Positions 1 to 11,582 of a DNA stretch of 64,000 nt are shown here, in pieces. The stretch spans positions 1 to 64,000 of the forward strand of contig MU400638.1 in assembly GCA_022578965.1 (NCBI GenBank). Reading direction: 5' to 3'. Source of the DNA: Xylaria sp. FL1777 (Eukaryota > Ascomycota > Sordariomycetes > Xylariales > Xylariaceae). The translations under genes and the position numbers were made by a program. How positions within the stretch are numbered: position 1 is the first letter of the stretch; each line of letters opens with the position of its first letter. The notes beneath the pieces were generated by a model. That model was not told where the DNA came from. It saw only the letters and a program-made list of their open reading frames with translations, and searched no databases.

Positions 1-94
<94 letters not shown>
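1..94. repeat. 94-base C homopolymer at the window edge
   Basis: The window opens with 94 consecutive C residues and then turns abruptly into ordinary mixed sequence. There is no TTAGGG-type repeat next to it, so it does not look like a fungal telomere. A pure C/G run at a sequence end is most simply a contig-edge artefact, for example poly-G read tails collapsed into the assembly. A genuine homopolymer cannot be excluded. Confidence 0.85.
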
Positions 95-1084
95 AGACAA
101 GAGAGTCCGAACGAGTTGGTTGGTAATGGTGTTTTCGGAGAGTATGTATGTGTTGGCGTTTCATCGAGCTATCTAATGCCTGCGATCTAGACTTCCGTAT
201 GGAACAATAGAAATAGGAGGAGAGAGGTAGAGAGAAATGAAGCATAACATTGCATCCTACGTGAAATAGTCTGTGTTTTTATTTTCGAACACGCGTGAAA
301 TATAGTAAATACCTTCGTGCGAGCTAGATACAGATAGACGAAGTCATCGCATCACTTGCAAGTCCTATTCATTTACTGCAATTAACCCCTTGACATAGAT
401 ACAGTACACGCAAGCACATACCAAATGCAGAAAGTAAGATGTAAAGTGTTGAAGCTTGTATAACTATAGCATTGAAGTTCAGTGCCTCTGTTGTATATAT
501 AGAAAGACAGAGATAAATATAGTATGCGCAAACTTAGTAGGTGGTTAGCTCCATGACAAAATTCATGGCATTGTATCCTTCACCTGCCTCATACGTATCG
601 TAACTATGTGTGCTGGTATATAATGACTAACTACTAAGGATATTTTTAACCCGACTCTTCACAGCTTATCCCAGCAATCCATAAGAGTAGGTTTATTGAC
701 TGTATAAATTAAGTCCGGTACGACTTTTCGTAGTTATAAGAGGGAAGTCAAATCCAAATAAGAATGCATACGGCGCATGAGAACAGCAAGAAAAGTTTCA
801 TTCAGGTGTGGTATGTATGATGGTAGCAAACCCTGACAGCCAACTGCATTAGGGCAAATATCCGTACACAAATTTACAAAAGAAACATAATGTCCTAAAG
901 AGACAGCAATGCTTCGAGGAGCGGGACATCTCATCTCCTCGACAATCCGTCATTGGCCGTTCATCAACATCCTGCGTATGCCATGCACCCTAATAAGCAA
1001 ATTGAGCACTCATCCAACGCCAGAAAACGCCAACCAGGTCATCGACCGATTCATCTCGTATGACTCTCGCCTCCCCAATATGAA
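95..1084. other. Non-coding stretch downstream of src1
   Basis: About 1 kb of A/T-leaning sequence with no supported gene. It should hold the 3' untranslated region and terminator of the minus-strand Src1 gene. The short open frames here have no family resemblance and no coding composition. Confidence 0.6.
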
Positions 1085-3363
1085 TTAATAAACTGGCCGC
1101 GGTTCCTCCCATTTCTGGTGTAGATACGACTTCTCCGACGTAGGGGAGTATTCAGAAGTAACATCCGGTGCCCACGAGACGCGCCCGCTCTTGCGACGTT
1201 TACTATTACTATCGCCAGTCGTAGGGCCAATCCATTCCCACGCCCTGCCCACTTCGCCGTTGCGACCCTCCCGTTGACCAGTCCGAACGTTGCTATTCTG
1301 TTCAACGACAGCTATGACGCGCTGCCAAACACGCTCCCGTTCTCGCAGTGAATGTGTAGATCGCAGAACGTCATCGCGCAAATTAGGTAGAAACAGCCAG
1401 GGATCATCCTGGTGACCTCGCTCTTTCTGCTGGGCGAGGCGATCTAGAACGTCATCAACGAGGGTGGGCACCTGGGCCGCCGCCGCCCGGTGAGACCTGA
1501 AGCGTGCACGTCCGTAGATGGCCATTACAATAGACGCAATCACAACACTAATCTCGAAGCGATGTCTTGCCAATCCGAGCCGGATCGAGCGCTGGACGGC
1601 ACAGGTGAGCGGAATGCGAGCGAGAGAGGTGGACGATAAGAAGGTGTTTGGAACGGCGCCGGAATCGGACGTTCTATGGGCACGACGGGTTGTCTGGTTA
1701 GTTGAAGGTTTTGGTCAGATAAATATCATTGATACGAGTAAATGCGTCGAGCAAGAAAGAGGGAAGAACATGCAACATAAGGAAATATGTATAGGCTTTG
1801 GACTTACTCCTTAACTTCGACCTGAACTTCCTCGCGCTGTTTGATCTCACCAATTGCCGAACCCCAAAGATCCTCAAATTCCTGATTCGACATCTTCCGG
1901 CTCTTCTTCTTGTTGATGATTTGCTTCAACTCTAGCTCTTCCATCGCTGGCGTGTCAACTATGGTGCCCTCCTCATTAATTGGCTCACGGCACTCGTATT
2001 TCGCGGCCCGTTCTCGGAGTTCTTCAACTGCCTTGTCGGCAACGGCCTGAACTCGACGGACCTTCTCACCGTCGGCTTCACAAGTTGGGGGTAGAGGAAC
2101 GGCGCCACCTAGAGCAAATGGGTGCGGCTTGAGAATGTAGTCTTGCTCGCAACGAACGGAAAAGTCGCCGTAGCAGTACGCATGAGCAGGGCAAGGTTCA
2201 CAATCAGGTTCTAGGTTGTCAATGATGAATTGTGGAACGGTGATCTCGGCGGGTAGAACAGACTGCGCCCATTCTGGAACTTCGATTTCAGAAGGAATCG
2301 AGCTGACTGTTTGCCCCACGCCGCAGTAGCCGACAGCAATCTTTTCTTGGCGATACCAGCCGGCGTATACTGCCAGCATGGTTATCAGAAACATGAAGAT
2401 TGGAGTTTTCTTGTTCGTCTTCCTCGAGTAGGGGGGATGGTCAGTACGCGTGACGATACTCTGGCCATTGACGACCTCCTCAGCTGCAAGCTCCAGCTGT
2501 TCTTGAGGTGTAAATTCTTCACCAGCTTCCACCGAGAGCGGCTCTGGTGTCTCGTAACGGGGCTCTGGCGTCTTACGGCGGCTATACCTAGGCGTAGGGG
2601 CTTCTAAGCCACCATGAAGGGGGGGCTCGTCCTCATCGGGGGAGTCGTAGTCATCTGTTCTCTTGTAGTCTTCGGTTCTCCTACGGGCACCTTTGCTCGT
2701 ACTTCGTGACATATTATGGCTAGTAGTTCTCCTACGATTGCTCGGACTTTGCTCCGCAGCTGCCGGCGAACTGCCGCTCTGGAAGGGGTTGTCCGAGGTG
2801 AAGACGTCCGACGTGCGCCTAAAGAGACCATCCGACTCCTCGGTTTTAAGCTTGGGGGTAGCATCCCAACGCGTCTTCTCCGACACTACATTAGCGTCCG
2901 GGTTCGGGACAGGGTCTGTGTCCGGAACTTGACGGCTTGCCGATCGTGATGCTCGCTTCGACGGACTGCTGGGAACCGGTGGTGGCATGGCGGGCTGGAA
3001 ATCGGGCTCCTCTGATTTGATCCTGGCCGATGCTTTCCGAGGCGATCGCGATCTCCTGGTGCTGACGGGCGGCGGAGGAGGGGGCGCGAGGTCTTCGTGC
3101 TCATCAAAGGGGTTGCTGCTGCTGCTTATCGACTCGACGTCGAATATGCCCTTGCTAGAACGCTTTGCGCGGGCTCGAGCGTTGAGGATCTTCCTAGACT
3201 GCGGCACTATCTGCTCGTTGAAGATTTCAACCAACTGTCCCTTTTTTGCGCTCGATGAATACGGCACATTATGAGCGACGAGGATGGATCTTAAGCGTGG
3301 GATCGTTAAGCTCTTGGGATCGAACCCAGGCTGGAGGTAATCGGTATTTTCCGAATCGGACAT
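1085..3363 (-). CDS. src1: Src1/Heh1-type inner nuclear membrane protein (LEM/HeH and MSC domains)
   Basis: Predicted 714-residue protein from two exons, 3363-1808 and 1673-1085. The 134-bp intron has a GTAAGT donor and a CTAAC branch point. The N-terminus (residues about 10-50) is a helix-extension-helix DNA/chromatin-binding fold around SLTIPRLRSILVAHNVPYSS. A long Ser/Arg/Pro-rich, probably nucleoplasmic linker follows. The first membrane helix is at about 321-342 (FMFLITMLAVYAGWY). A Cys-rich lumenal Man1-Src1 C-terminal (MSC) region follows, with paired Cys around CEPCPAHAYCYGDFSVRCEQ. The second membrane helix is at about 557-572, in exon 2. Family knowledge: these proteins sit in the inner nuclear membrane, tether chromatin (rDNA, telomeres) and assist nuclear pore assembly. 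The ATG at 3363 begins the conserved N-terminus and has A at -3. The open frame extends further upstream but without similarity. The intron is needed to join the tail that carries the second membrane helix. Confidence 0.88.
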
Positions 3364-4471
3364 TGTGAGCCTGTCGTAGGTGAAGGGATAACGACGATTG
3401 GACAAAATAAAGAAGAGAAAGAAGAATAGGATAATGGCGAACAATGGACAAAAGATACGGTGGCTTGTATAAGAGCAGCCTGCAGGTGCCTCAGAAACGA
3501 GACAAGGTGACGCAACACTGTGAGAACAGGTGCATGGAAAGTTATGCCAGCCGCCAGCAAAGATAAGGACGGCGGCGACTGCCTTGCAGGGTTCCGGGAT
3601 CGCAAAAGGATGGATGAACCAGAGATAAACTTTCCACAACCGTCTTTGGAAAAATACCTACAGCTTGTGTTTTGGTTTGCGTATTTTAAAGGTAGTAGAG
3701 GGAGGAAAGTAAAGTGGTGGGGACTTTGTCACTGTGTTTGTTGATTAAAGAACACAGTGGATAAATTGGTAGGCTCCAGCTTGGTTGAAGTGGCAACCAA
3801 AGTAGACTATCCCACCCCCACTATGCAATTTATAGACAACACTGTGCCTGCTCCCTTGATACGTACTACCTATACACATCACATGTGCATTGATGTTATC
3901 ACCAGAAATTGTGAGTTTTTTCAGTCATTCTTCCTAAACAGAAAAGCATGTGCCGATTGTAAGCATGCATGTTTAACGTACTTGTATGGGGTATTTCAAG
4001 GTTCAAATGGGTTGTCTTCGTAAACCTTTTTTTTATCATTAGATCCATCGGCCTCCCGATAGTTCAACTGCTACCTACCCAGGTATAGAAGCCTGGTAGA
4101 CGCTGAATAAGTCTGAAGCTATTGCAACCATGCAAATTGGTTAAGATATACCCAGCACGGTACTACCTAGGTATTCAAAACATCGTGTATATATATACAG
4201 GTGAGAGAGGCATAGAATTCAGACATTATTTGATCCGTCACATACCCATCATGACAGGTATATGTAAATATCACACATCCTATTTATTCGTAAATAGGGT
4301 GAAACATCGGGTAACATGGCAAAACATAGCAAATGCAAATCCCGTGGTACCTGTCCCAACTAATTTCATCGGGCATTGAAAGATGCACAGACCCCAGTAT
4401 GAGAACGCATCGTGCTCAAGACTTCTTGGTCTTCGACCTATATTCCTCGATGCATATTACCTGTCGTCTCG
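3364..4471. promoter_or_regulatory. src1 promoter and bHLH gene 3' region
   Basis: This 1.1-kb spacer lies between two minus-strand genes. The part next to 3363 must carry the src1 5' leader and promoter, and the part next to 4472 the 3' untranslated region of the bHLH gene. It contains one exact TACCTAGGTA palindrome at 4164-4173. No gene is supported. Confidence 0.5.
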
Positions 4472-6121
4472 TCAAGGCACGGCCTGCGGTGTTTCGCGCA
4501 GCTTTTTCTCAGCTTCCTCTGCCCGCTTAGTAGCCTCAGCTAGCTCTTTTTGTAGGTGTTTGATATATTCGATTGCCGACTCCACCGTGCTCGCCTTGCT
4601 GTTTGGCGTGTTCGACTGCTTGGCATCGGTCTTTTCTCCCTTGATGTTTTCGCCATCCCCTTCGCTGCTTTCTTTAAGGACGCCCTTAGGGAGCAACGTT
4701 GCAATTTCTTGTAACGCCGAGTTAATTCGGTTCCGCCTCCCTTGCTCCGCAATCTTATGTGACGTTCGCTTCGAGGTCAAGTTTGTAGAGAGTTCGCTAG
4801 GGTAGGTCACGCCAGGCACCGTGTTTCCTTCCAAAATTCTTTGATAGTTAGACTTGGAGGCAAGGAGTCTCGAGGTCGAGTCCTCATTTGATAATCCAGG
4901 TGTACCAGGTAATAGCGGCTTGATATTGGGCGAAATTCTTGGTAGTAAGGCTGGAGAGACGGAGCTGATGCTCGATCGTTTCCTGGCGCCCTTCGGTGCC
5001 ATGAGCGGGGTCTTCTTTATCGCAGAGGATGGTCGGGGGTTGAGTTGAGGACTTTGACTGGCCGAAGCAGGATGAACTGGCTTGGGACCAAAAGGCGATG
5101 GGAGTGGTTGGAGTGGCGTCAATTTTGGCGTCTCTGCCTCGGGAGACGCACGGGGTGATTGTTGAGTCTTCGATTGTGGTAACTGTGGTAATCGTGATTC
5201 GGAAGTATTGATCGAGTTGATCGATTCCGGCAGCTCAAAGCTCTCGATATGCTCGGGCGCATTTAGATCCGAATGGTTGTGGTCTGCCGTCTGATTCCTA
5301 GGCGAGATCCTAAAGAGAGACGCGGGTGTTGCAGGTGATGGTTTTCCATTCTGAGACTTCAACAGAGGCACCAGCGCAGGTTTATCACTGTTCTGGGGCG
5401 CTATATTGGGTGATTGCCGTGCTGACCGTGGCAGTGGCAGTGGTGGGGGAGGCATTTCAAGGGCCTCAGGCGAGACCGAAGCATTCTCCGATTCTTCGTT
5501 TGAAGATGCGCCCGAGACCGACTTGGGTTTAGGAGCGGGCGCTGTGCCCTCGGCCACCACTTCCACCAACTCACTCAAAGCTTGGGCATTCATTACCGGT
5601 GTTGAGGCTGTTTTCTTCCGTTGCGGTTTCGTGATAGGGGACTGCCGTACCTTGGGTTTTCTCCTGGGCACATTATTCTTGCGAGTCTCTTTAGATAGGT
5701 TGTCGGTTGCAGTTGAAGCTGTGGGGGACTCTACGTCCATCGCAGCTGGTGAATTGGTGGTTTGGCTCGTATGACCCGAATGTCTTGGGTCGTAGAACAA
5801 CGTCGAATCCGGCTGTGCGTACAAAGCGGGAGAGGTTATAGGACTGAAATATGCACTGGGTACCATAAACTGATGGTCTACAGGGAAAGGAGCATCTAAG
5901 GGGGTCACTGCAGGAGACACCAATGGCGTAAAGGCCATCTTTGACAATGTTAGCTCACTACGACGACCTGCGGAAAGAAAGAGCATACATCCTGTTGTTC
6001 CTTTATCTGCTGGTACCCTTCAAACATTCTCGACGAGTGCGCTTGGTCTTGCGAGGCAAAAAACTGATTCGCAGCCTGCATCTCGAGACTTTGGGGAGTA
6101 GGGGGAACTATGTTGCGTTGT

Positions 6122-6153
<32 letters not shown>

Positions 6154-6609
6154 AGCGTACAGCGCAGCCTGTTGCTCTTGTAATCGTCTCTGCTGCTCCT
6201 CGAGTTGGCGTTGCTGCTGTTGCAACCTCTGGTGCTGCAAAAACTGTATCTGGGCATCGATTTCGGAGATGGCGTCGTTGGGTGTCTGCTGGTGAGGGAG
6301 AATCTGCGAGAGAACTGGGGGATGACTTGGCGCAGACGTCATTGTAGGAACCTGGTTCTGTGTTCCGGCATTGCTCTGCGCGACGGTCGAGGCGACGTTC
6401 GCATCGCTCATGGGAGTGTCTACTGGATCGCGATGGTTCTGCTGTATCATGGAGGGGCCATTTTGAGCATTGAAGGGCTGGAAGTCGAACTGCATCGAAT
6501 CGCCCATGTTGGACATGCCGAGTTCGAAGAACTGCTGGAAATCGTCATCGCCGGCGGACGTCATGTTCTGGTCTTGCCCATTCCAGGCGGCCGAGTTAAT
6601 CATGGCCAT
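4472..6609 (-). CDS. nuc-1: NUC-1/Pho4-type bHLH transcription factor
   Basis: Predicted 695-residue regulator from exons 6609-5989 and 5938-4472. The 50-bp intron keeps phase 0 (GTATGC donor, GCTAAC branch point just before the acceptor). The N-terminus is Gln/Asn-rich with a polyglutamine run at about 150-165. The middle is low-complexity Pro/Ser. The C-terminus is a basic helix-loop-helix at about 594-675, with basic region KRTSHKIAEQGRRNR and first helix INSALQEIATLLP, a long Lys/Glu/Ser loop, then a second helix running into a leucine-zipper-like coiled coil (IEYIKHLQKELAEATKRAEE). The His-Glu-Arg pattern of the basic region is the CACGTG-binding type. Family knowledge: Neurospora NUC-1, Aspergillus PalcA and yeast Pho4 activate phosphate-acquisition genes in the nucleus. 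The start at 6609 is the first ATG of the frame and has G at -3 and +4. A different bHLH of the same class is possible. Confidence 0.78.
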
Positions 6610-8415
6610 CGCAGGGTGCGAAAGCACGCTCTCGGGAGCTTTCCGAGCCACCACAGCCCGCCGTTCGCAGGAGAGGATGCGGCTCGCCGAGGTCCGGGAA
6701 AGGTTCGTAGGCGGAGGGGTCTCGCGCCAAGCAGAGCAGCAACCCAGCTGCTCTACAGGTCGCTTGCGTCGATGATATCAAGGGTGCGGGCTACTGCAGT
6801 CGTACAGGACGTGGTTGTGCGTCGCATTTCAGACGGTAGCAGGTAAGGTCGCCAGGGTGGAGCTGCTACGGCGATGCAAATGGATCCGGATCTGCGCTTT
6901 GTGCGGCTGGATGCCCAGCCTTTGGGCAATGAGACGGTGTTGCCGCCGGGTCAGGGTGCTTCAAGATTGAGATTTCTTCCCTCGCATTACCGGGTGGCGC
7001 TATCGTCGTTGGGGATACGAGAGGGCGAAGAAGGAAACCATGTTGGCACGATGTTTGACCAAAACGACTGGGCTAGCGGCCAATGTCGGCGAGAAGCCGG
7101 GCTGGTGGAGTGCGTAGCAGAGCAAGACGAGCGGGTGGGGGTGGGGTGGGGGGGAGGGAGTGGGATGGTGGTCGACCGCGTACTACTTGCGCAGTTTCAT
7201 TGGTCCATCGGGTAGCTGTAAGGTTCTGCTGGTCATTGTTCGATATTATTGGGGGAAGTCTACAGGGTACCTCTACCACTACGTACAAGCAGGCACAATT
7301 AGTACAAAGCTATTTAGAAGGTTTCTAGGGTACAGGTACCTTAAGAGTATACCTATGTAGGAGGTAGCATTGTAGGAGGCCCTTGAGATCTAGACTCCAG
7401 CTAACTCACAAGTAGGTCACATCTGAGATTATGTTCATCTGACCTACACACTTACTGCGTATAGTGTAGGGCATACTAGAACTTTTATAGTTGTGACCCA
7501 GGTATGTGACTGTCTACTTAAGCCACATGTAAGTTTGTGGCTCATTACCTAAGTTTTCAATAACCTTCTCCAAAATCGATAGTAGAAACCCCCACCAACA
7601 CCTTCGCTTCTTCCCCCCTTCTCTTGATCTTCCTCAAGGGTAAATTCAGGTACTTCGAAAAACTGTACTGCGCATGTTACGCTTCGTAGTTAACGTACCC
7701 CCATAGAACTCCTTGGCGATGCAAATATGCCCAAAATGAGAAATATTCATTCCAGCAGTGAAGGTTGCAGCGAGCTTGCATATAAGAGCGTTAGTATAAT
7801 CACAACTTGAACAGCGATTCCTTCGCTTCCTACCCAGGTACCTAATACCTACCTAGGTAAGTTTCTGGCTTTCAGAGGGCTACTAGGTAGCGTGGTCCAT
7901 AGCCCTTAAAAATACCCCTATACATTAGGTACTTGCCGAGGTAGGTATTCCGTAACTACAACCCCTCTTACTACATACCTAGGTACTTATAAGTCAACCA
8001 TCGTTGATGCCCTGAAGTCCTTCCACCGAGATCTGGGGAGCAGCTGCTTTATTTAGTACTCTACTCGTAACATTCAATGCGACTGCAGGAACGTGCTCGA
8101 GCTTTATACCAATACAAATTGACTCCAATTCATGCTCGGATCCGGAGGTTCTACGCAATGTAGACTATCGAGTTGGAACTCTCGGGCTACCTACCTAAAC
8201 AAGACTACTAAGGCTACGCAGTAAGTTAGACCTTTCTTAGACTTAGACGCCGGTCGTGCCTAGGTACTGAGTAGTCGACATTTCATAACCCAAATAACTT
8301 ATTCATGTACCTATCCCAAATTTTGACAAAATTTTCACCGGCCGTAAGTTCAAGGAAGGAATCTAGCCGCATTCCTTTAGTCGCTTTCTAGTGTTAAGCT
8401 TCGCTGCCCTGCCGA
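6610..8415. other. bHLH gene promoter and gene-free DNA
   Basis: The first few hundred bases are the presumed promoter and 5' leader of the bHLH gene and are G/C-rich (for example the G-rich run near 7130-7165). Beyond about 7250 the DNA is A/T-leaning, with many AGGTAC/GTACCT words. These include exact TACCTAGGTA palindromes at 7850-7859 and 7976-7985, and TACTGCGTA words at 7453-7461 and, on the other strand, 8215-8223. No gene is supported. Confidence 0.5.
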
Positions 8416-8913
8416 CTAATACAAATTACTCACTTTAAGAAGAGAGATACGTGGAAATTTACGCTCACCTTTACGGGCATCGGAAAGAACGTTCACTTGA
8501 ATTTTTCGTAGAGTTTTAGTAATCGTACGGGCTTAATCTCCCCGAATCCGTCGTTCGTAAGCAATGGAAGACTTGACATCTTCGTTCAGAATTCTCTAGG
8601 TGACTGGCTTCAAGTGCACTTCGTCAATTCTTTCTTACTTACATATAAGAAGATTGATAGCAAGACAGGACTTTCATCTACAACTTAATGTAACAAAGTC
8701 CGCATCTAGAAGATGAAGTAACTTTTCTCGCCCTCCTTTCGAGGGCTTGGACTTCATATAATGGTAGTAGACGAGGACCTGATCTAGCCATGCATGCCAG
8801 GGCTTCATCTGACGCAGAGGAGAGAGGTTGGCCAGCCAAGGCTCTTCACAATAATTTCCCTCTTCAGATAGTAACCATGTGGGTTGATGAAGCTCTTTAA
8901 GGGTAAAGATGGC
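8416..8913 (-). pseudogene. Decayed coding-like segment, unknown family
   Basis: Reading the minus strand from 8913, a single frame stays open for 79 codons to a TGA at 8676-8674. It gives a strikingly protein-like, Trp-rich stretch (HQPTWLLSEEG, EEPWLANLSPLRQ, KPWHAWLDQVLVYYHYM). The same frame continues to a stop at 8416-8418 with four further internal stops, through segments such as SSIAYERRIRGD and TKTLRKIQVNVLSDARKGE. There is no ATG at the head, and an in-frame TAG lies just upstream. I do not recognise the family. It may be a gene remnant or an exon cluster of a poorly predicted gene (a GTAAGT donor lies inside). Chance openness is not excluded. Confidence 0.3.
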
Positions 8914-9732
8914 CTACAATACAACACGAAACAAAGAGGCGTCACGAAAAGAGCTCATCGAAGTCGTCCACTTGTAGCTTTTTTTCTCTCCCTTTTGCTT
9001 GATAAAGTGCAAACCCTGTTACGAACTTTACTGTACCTTAAACTCTGAGGTTATAATTTAAGAGAGCTCTGGGACTCTCTCTTACGCTGACAAGGGTGAT
9101 GATCTTGATCGCAACACGCAGTTTCTACTGCGTTAGAGTGATTAAGGGAACCCTGAATAGGAGTAACCATCCTAAGAGCTATACACTTGAAGCATCTTTT
9201 CATAGAAGTGGTATAAATTTTAAAGTCCTATAGTCTCAGAGCTTCCGATGAAAAGCCCATTCACCCCTTGCCTATCTTGCATCACTACAGGTTATTCAGG
9301 TCTTAGACGACGTGGTGACCCATATGTTAAATGAAGAAACCTCCAGAGCAAGTCCTAAAATGATACTAAAAGATTGCTTATAGGTCCTACCCAGCTCAGA
9401 TAGAGAGTTCAAAGCGACAAAGGCATCATCGTGGATCGTGGATTGCTTGCCACTCTAAACTCCTGTAATTGTATATTTTTCAATTCTATTCTAATGTTAC
9501 TCACGTAGGATCTTCTTTCAGATAATTTAGAGTTGCCTTAGTGTCCTACTCTCACCGTGCGAATGCTGGAGAGACTCTCATCTTCTCGATACTAACAATA
9601 GAATGAAATGAAGCAGAGTAGATGAGTAGTCCTTCCCGAACTATATTATCACACATGAGAAAGGGGGTACGACCATGAATAGGCGATAGAATATCTCAGA
9701 AACTACCAAGACACCGAAGCATTAATTAAAGG

Positions 9733-9927
9733 CTACGCGGGCAGCAATACGACAATGACCAAAACATCGCTGAGATTGATATTCAATCCAAACTTGTCGG
9801 GTATGATGAAAGGAAGTTCGACGAACATCCAAATGACACCAGCCGATAAGACTGGGAAGCAATACTCAAACAAGTCTCGCCGAAGCCTCGGCTCACATAA
9901 CAGGGTCTCAAAGCATCTGCCTAACTG
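9733..9927 (-). pseudogene. Membrane-transporter-like remnant (tentatively MFS)
   Basis: A 64-codon minus-strand frame between two stops reads like part of a polytopic membrane protein. A basic linker (EPRLRRDLFEY) is followed by hydrophobic segments (CFPVLSAGVIWMFVELPFII and NLSDVLVIVVLLPA). Pieces that could be the following helices of a fungal major-facilitator transporter appear downstream on the same strand, near 9640-9610 (LLIYSASFHS) and 9370-9310 (SIILGLALEV), but in shifted frames with stops. There is no start codon and no intact gene. The MFS assignment is by the feel of the helix-linker pattern only. Confidence 0.28.
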
Positions 9928-11582
9928 CTATGTGAATGGACAGTAGTCCAGAAACGTAACCTAGGAGACGCCGGTCAAATTGACTGTCCCGAACGCAACA
10001 GAGATTGTTGGGTTCGCTCGTACACTAATTCACCAAGCATCAGTCTATTTCCTTTATCAAAATCGGGGATAAGTGGCCCTAGATTCTGCGTGAGAATTTC
10101 CCTCGATACCATGAGTCGTACACTGGTGATTGTATTCCAATACGAGCTTGCTACCCACTTCGCTGATTTCAATCTCCTGAGTTCCGGTTTTCGTCAGTCT
10201 CCATCTACCCATTTCAAGCCAGGTTCTGGCCGTCGTCTTCCATACAGGTCTGCCTTCGGCATCTTCTCTCTAAGACAATGTGCGTCGCTCCGTAGTTTTC
10301 ATTCTATTCAAATATCATACGTTAGATCCAAGGATACCAATATAACGAATGGCATCTCTCGAACAGTTGTAGTATTGCCGAAAGCCCGCCTTGCCGTGTC
10401 CTAAATTATATACGGAAAACGTTGGTCTTGGGTTTTGTCGACTTGCTCTCATAGGGAGGCTCGCGCTAGATGGCTCATTGTCCAATGACTTTGTTCATGC
10501 AGTCGGTCAATAAGATTACCATAGAGATAGCAGATTCTGCTGCTACACGTTTCCACAAGCCAGGTGCAATCTTAAGTCACTGTTATTGAATAATTCCGTA
10601 AAACCATATTCTATTCGCTTCGCCTGATATTTTCAAAGGAGGTAAAGCCTATATTAGCTCTCAAAGGATGATGTTTAGTTCACCATTGTTGGCTTATTAG
10701 TAGCAACCTGAACAAGCATACCTACCTGCATAAGTAACGTCACCGTTACCTTGATGCCGGATAAAGTTAAACTAGGTAGCTATGATGCACATGTAGGTAG
10801 ACCAATATAGCGACAGTTATAATATAACATACGATACATACCAACTTTTGCTCTGACCGATCTCCAAGTAGGTAGCCTACTATATGTGCCGAGGCTGAAT
10901 GCATGTCGTATTGTATGTCTGAGTGATAGAAATATCTACTCAGAAGCTGAGTGTAGGTTTCAGCCCAGCTCTTTAATAAGAGACATGACTGCTACAGGGA
11001 TTCCGGATCATATGAATCCAAGAGTATACAAAGATATTATCAATTTAATTTAGACTACCTAGCATTAACAAGTTAAACGTGCAGTAATATTATATGCGTG
11101 CCTATAGTACTGCGACGCATTTACTGCACCCACGTACTCGGTGCACATAGTATGCAATCCCCATCTCAGCTGGACCCTGAGAAGTGAAAGATAAGGTAGT
11201 GACGGGGGACTAGTAGCGGACTCCAGCTGTGGAGATAGACCTTCTAGAACACAGAACAGCTGAAAAAAACAGAGATATCATGATAAGCAGTCTGGGCAAC
11301 GACCGTCGCTTTCTCGCACAACCAGCCTAAACCTCGGTGCTTGCTTACCTACCTACCTAAGGTACTTACAACAAGAAACAACACCAATAACAACAACCAC
11401 CATCACCACTACAATTACTATATTGGCGCATGATTTTGGTTGCTTTTGTTCGAGTCGTATCTTGATTGACCGGGCATTTGTTGCTAGACAAAGCGAAGTT
11501 CTTGCGCCTCCCTCCCACCCTGCACCGCAGCATTGTTTCGCATCTTTCGCAGCGACCGCAATTGCACGCGACCCCCGTCACC
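9928..11582. other. Gene-free stretch upstream of SHR3
   Basis: No supported gene. Two open frames of 65-104 codons overlap on opposite strands near 9975-10404 without any recognisable domain. The last few hundred bases, ending in CAC/AAC-rich sequence near 11370-11420, are the presumed SHR3 promoter and leader. Confidence 0.45.

Noticed and set aside
1..94. Poly-C as telomere or satellite
   Set aside because: Not a TTAGGG-type repeat and no subtelomeric repeat follows; an edge artefact is simpler.
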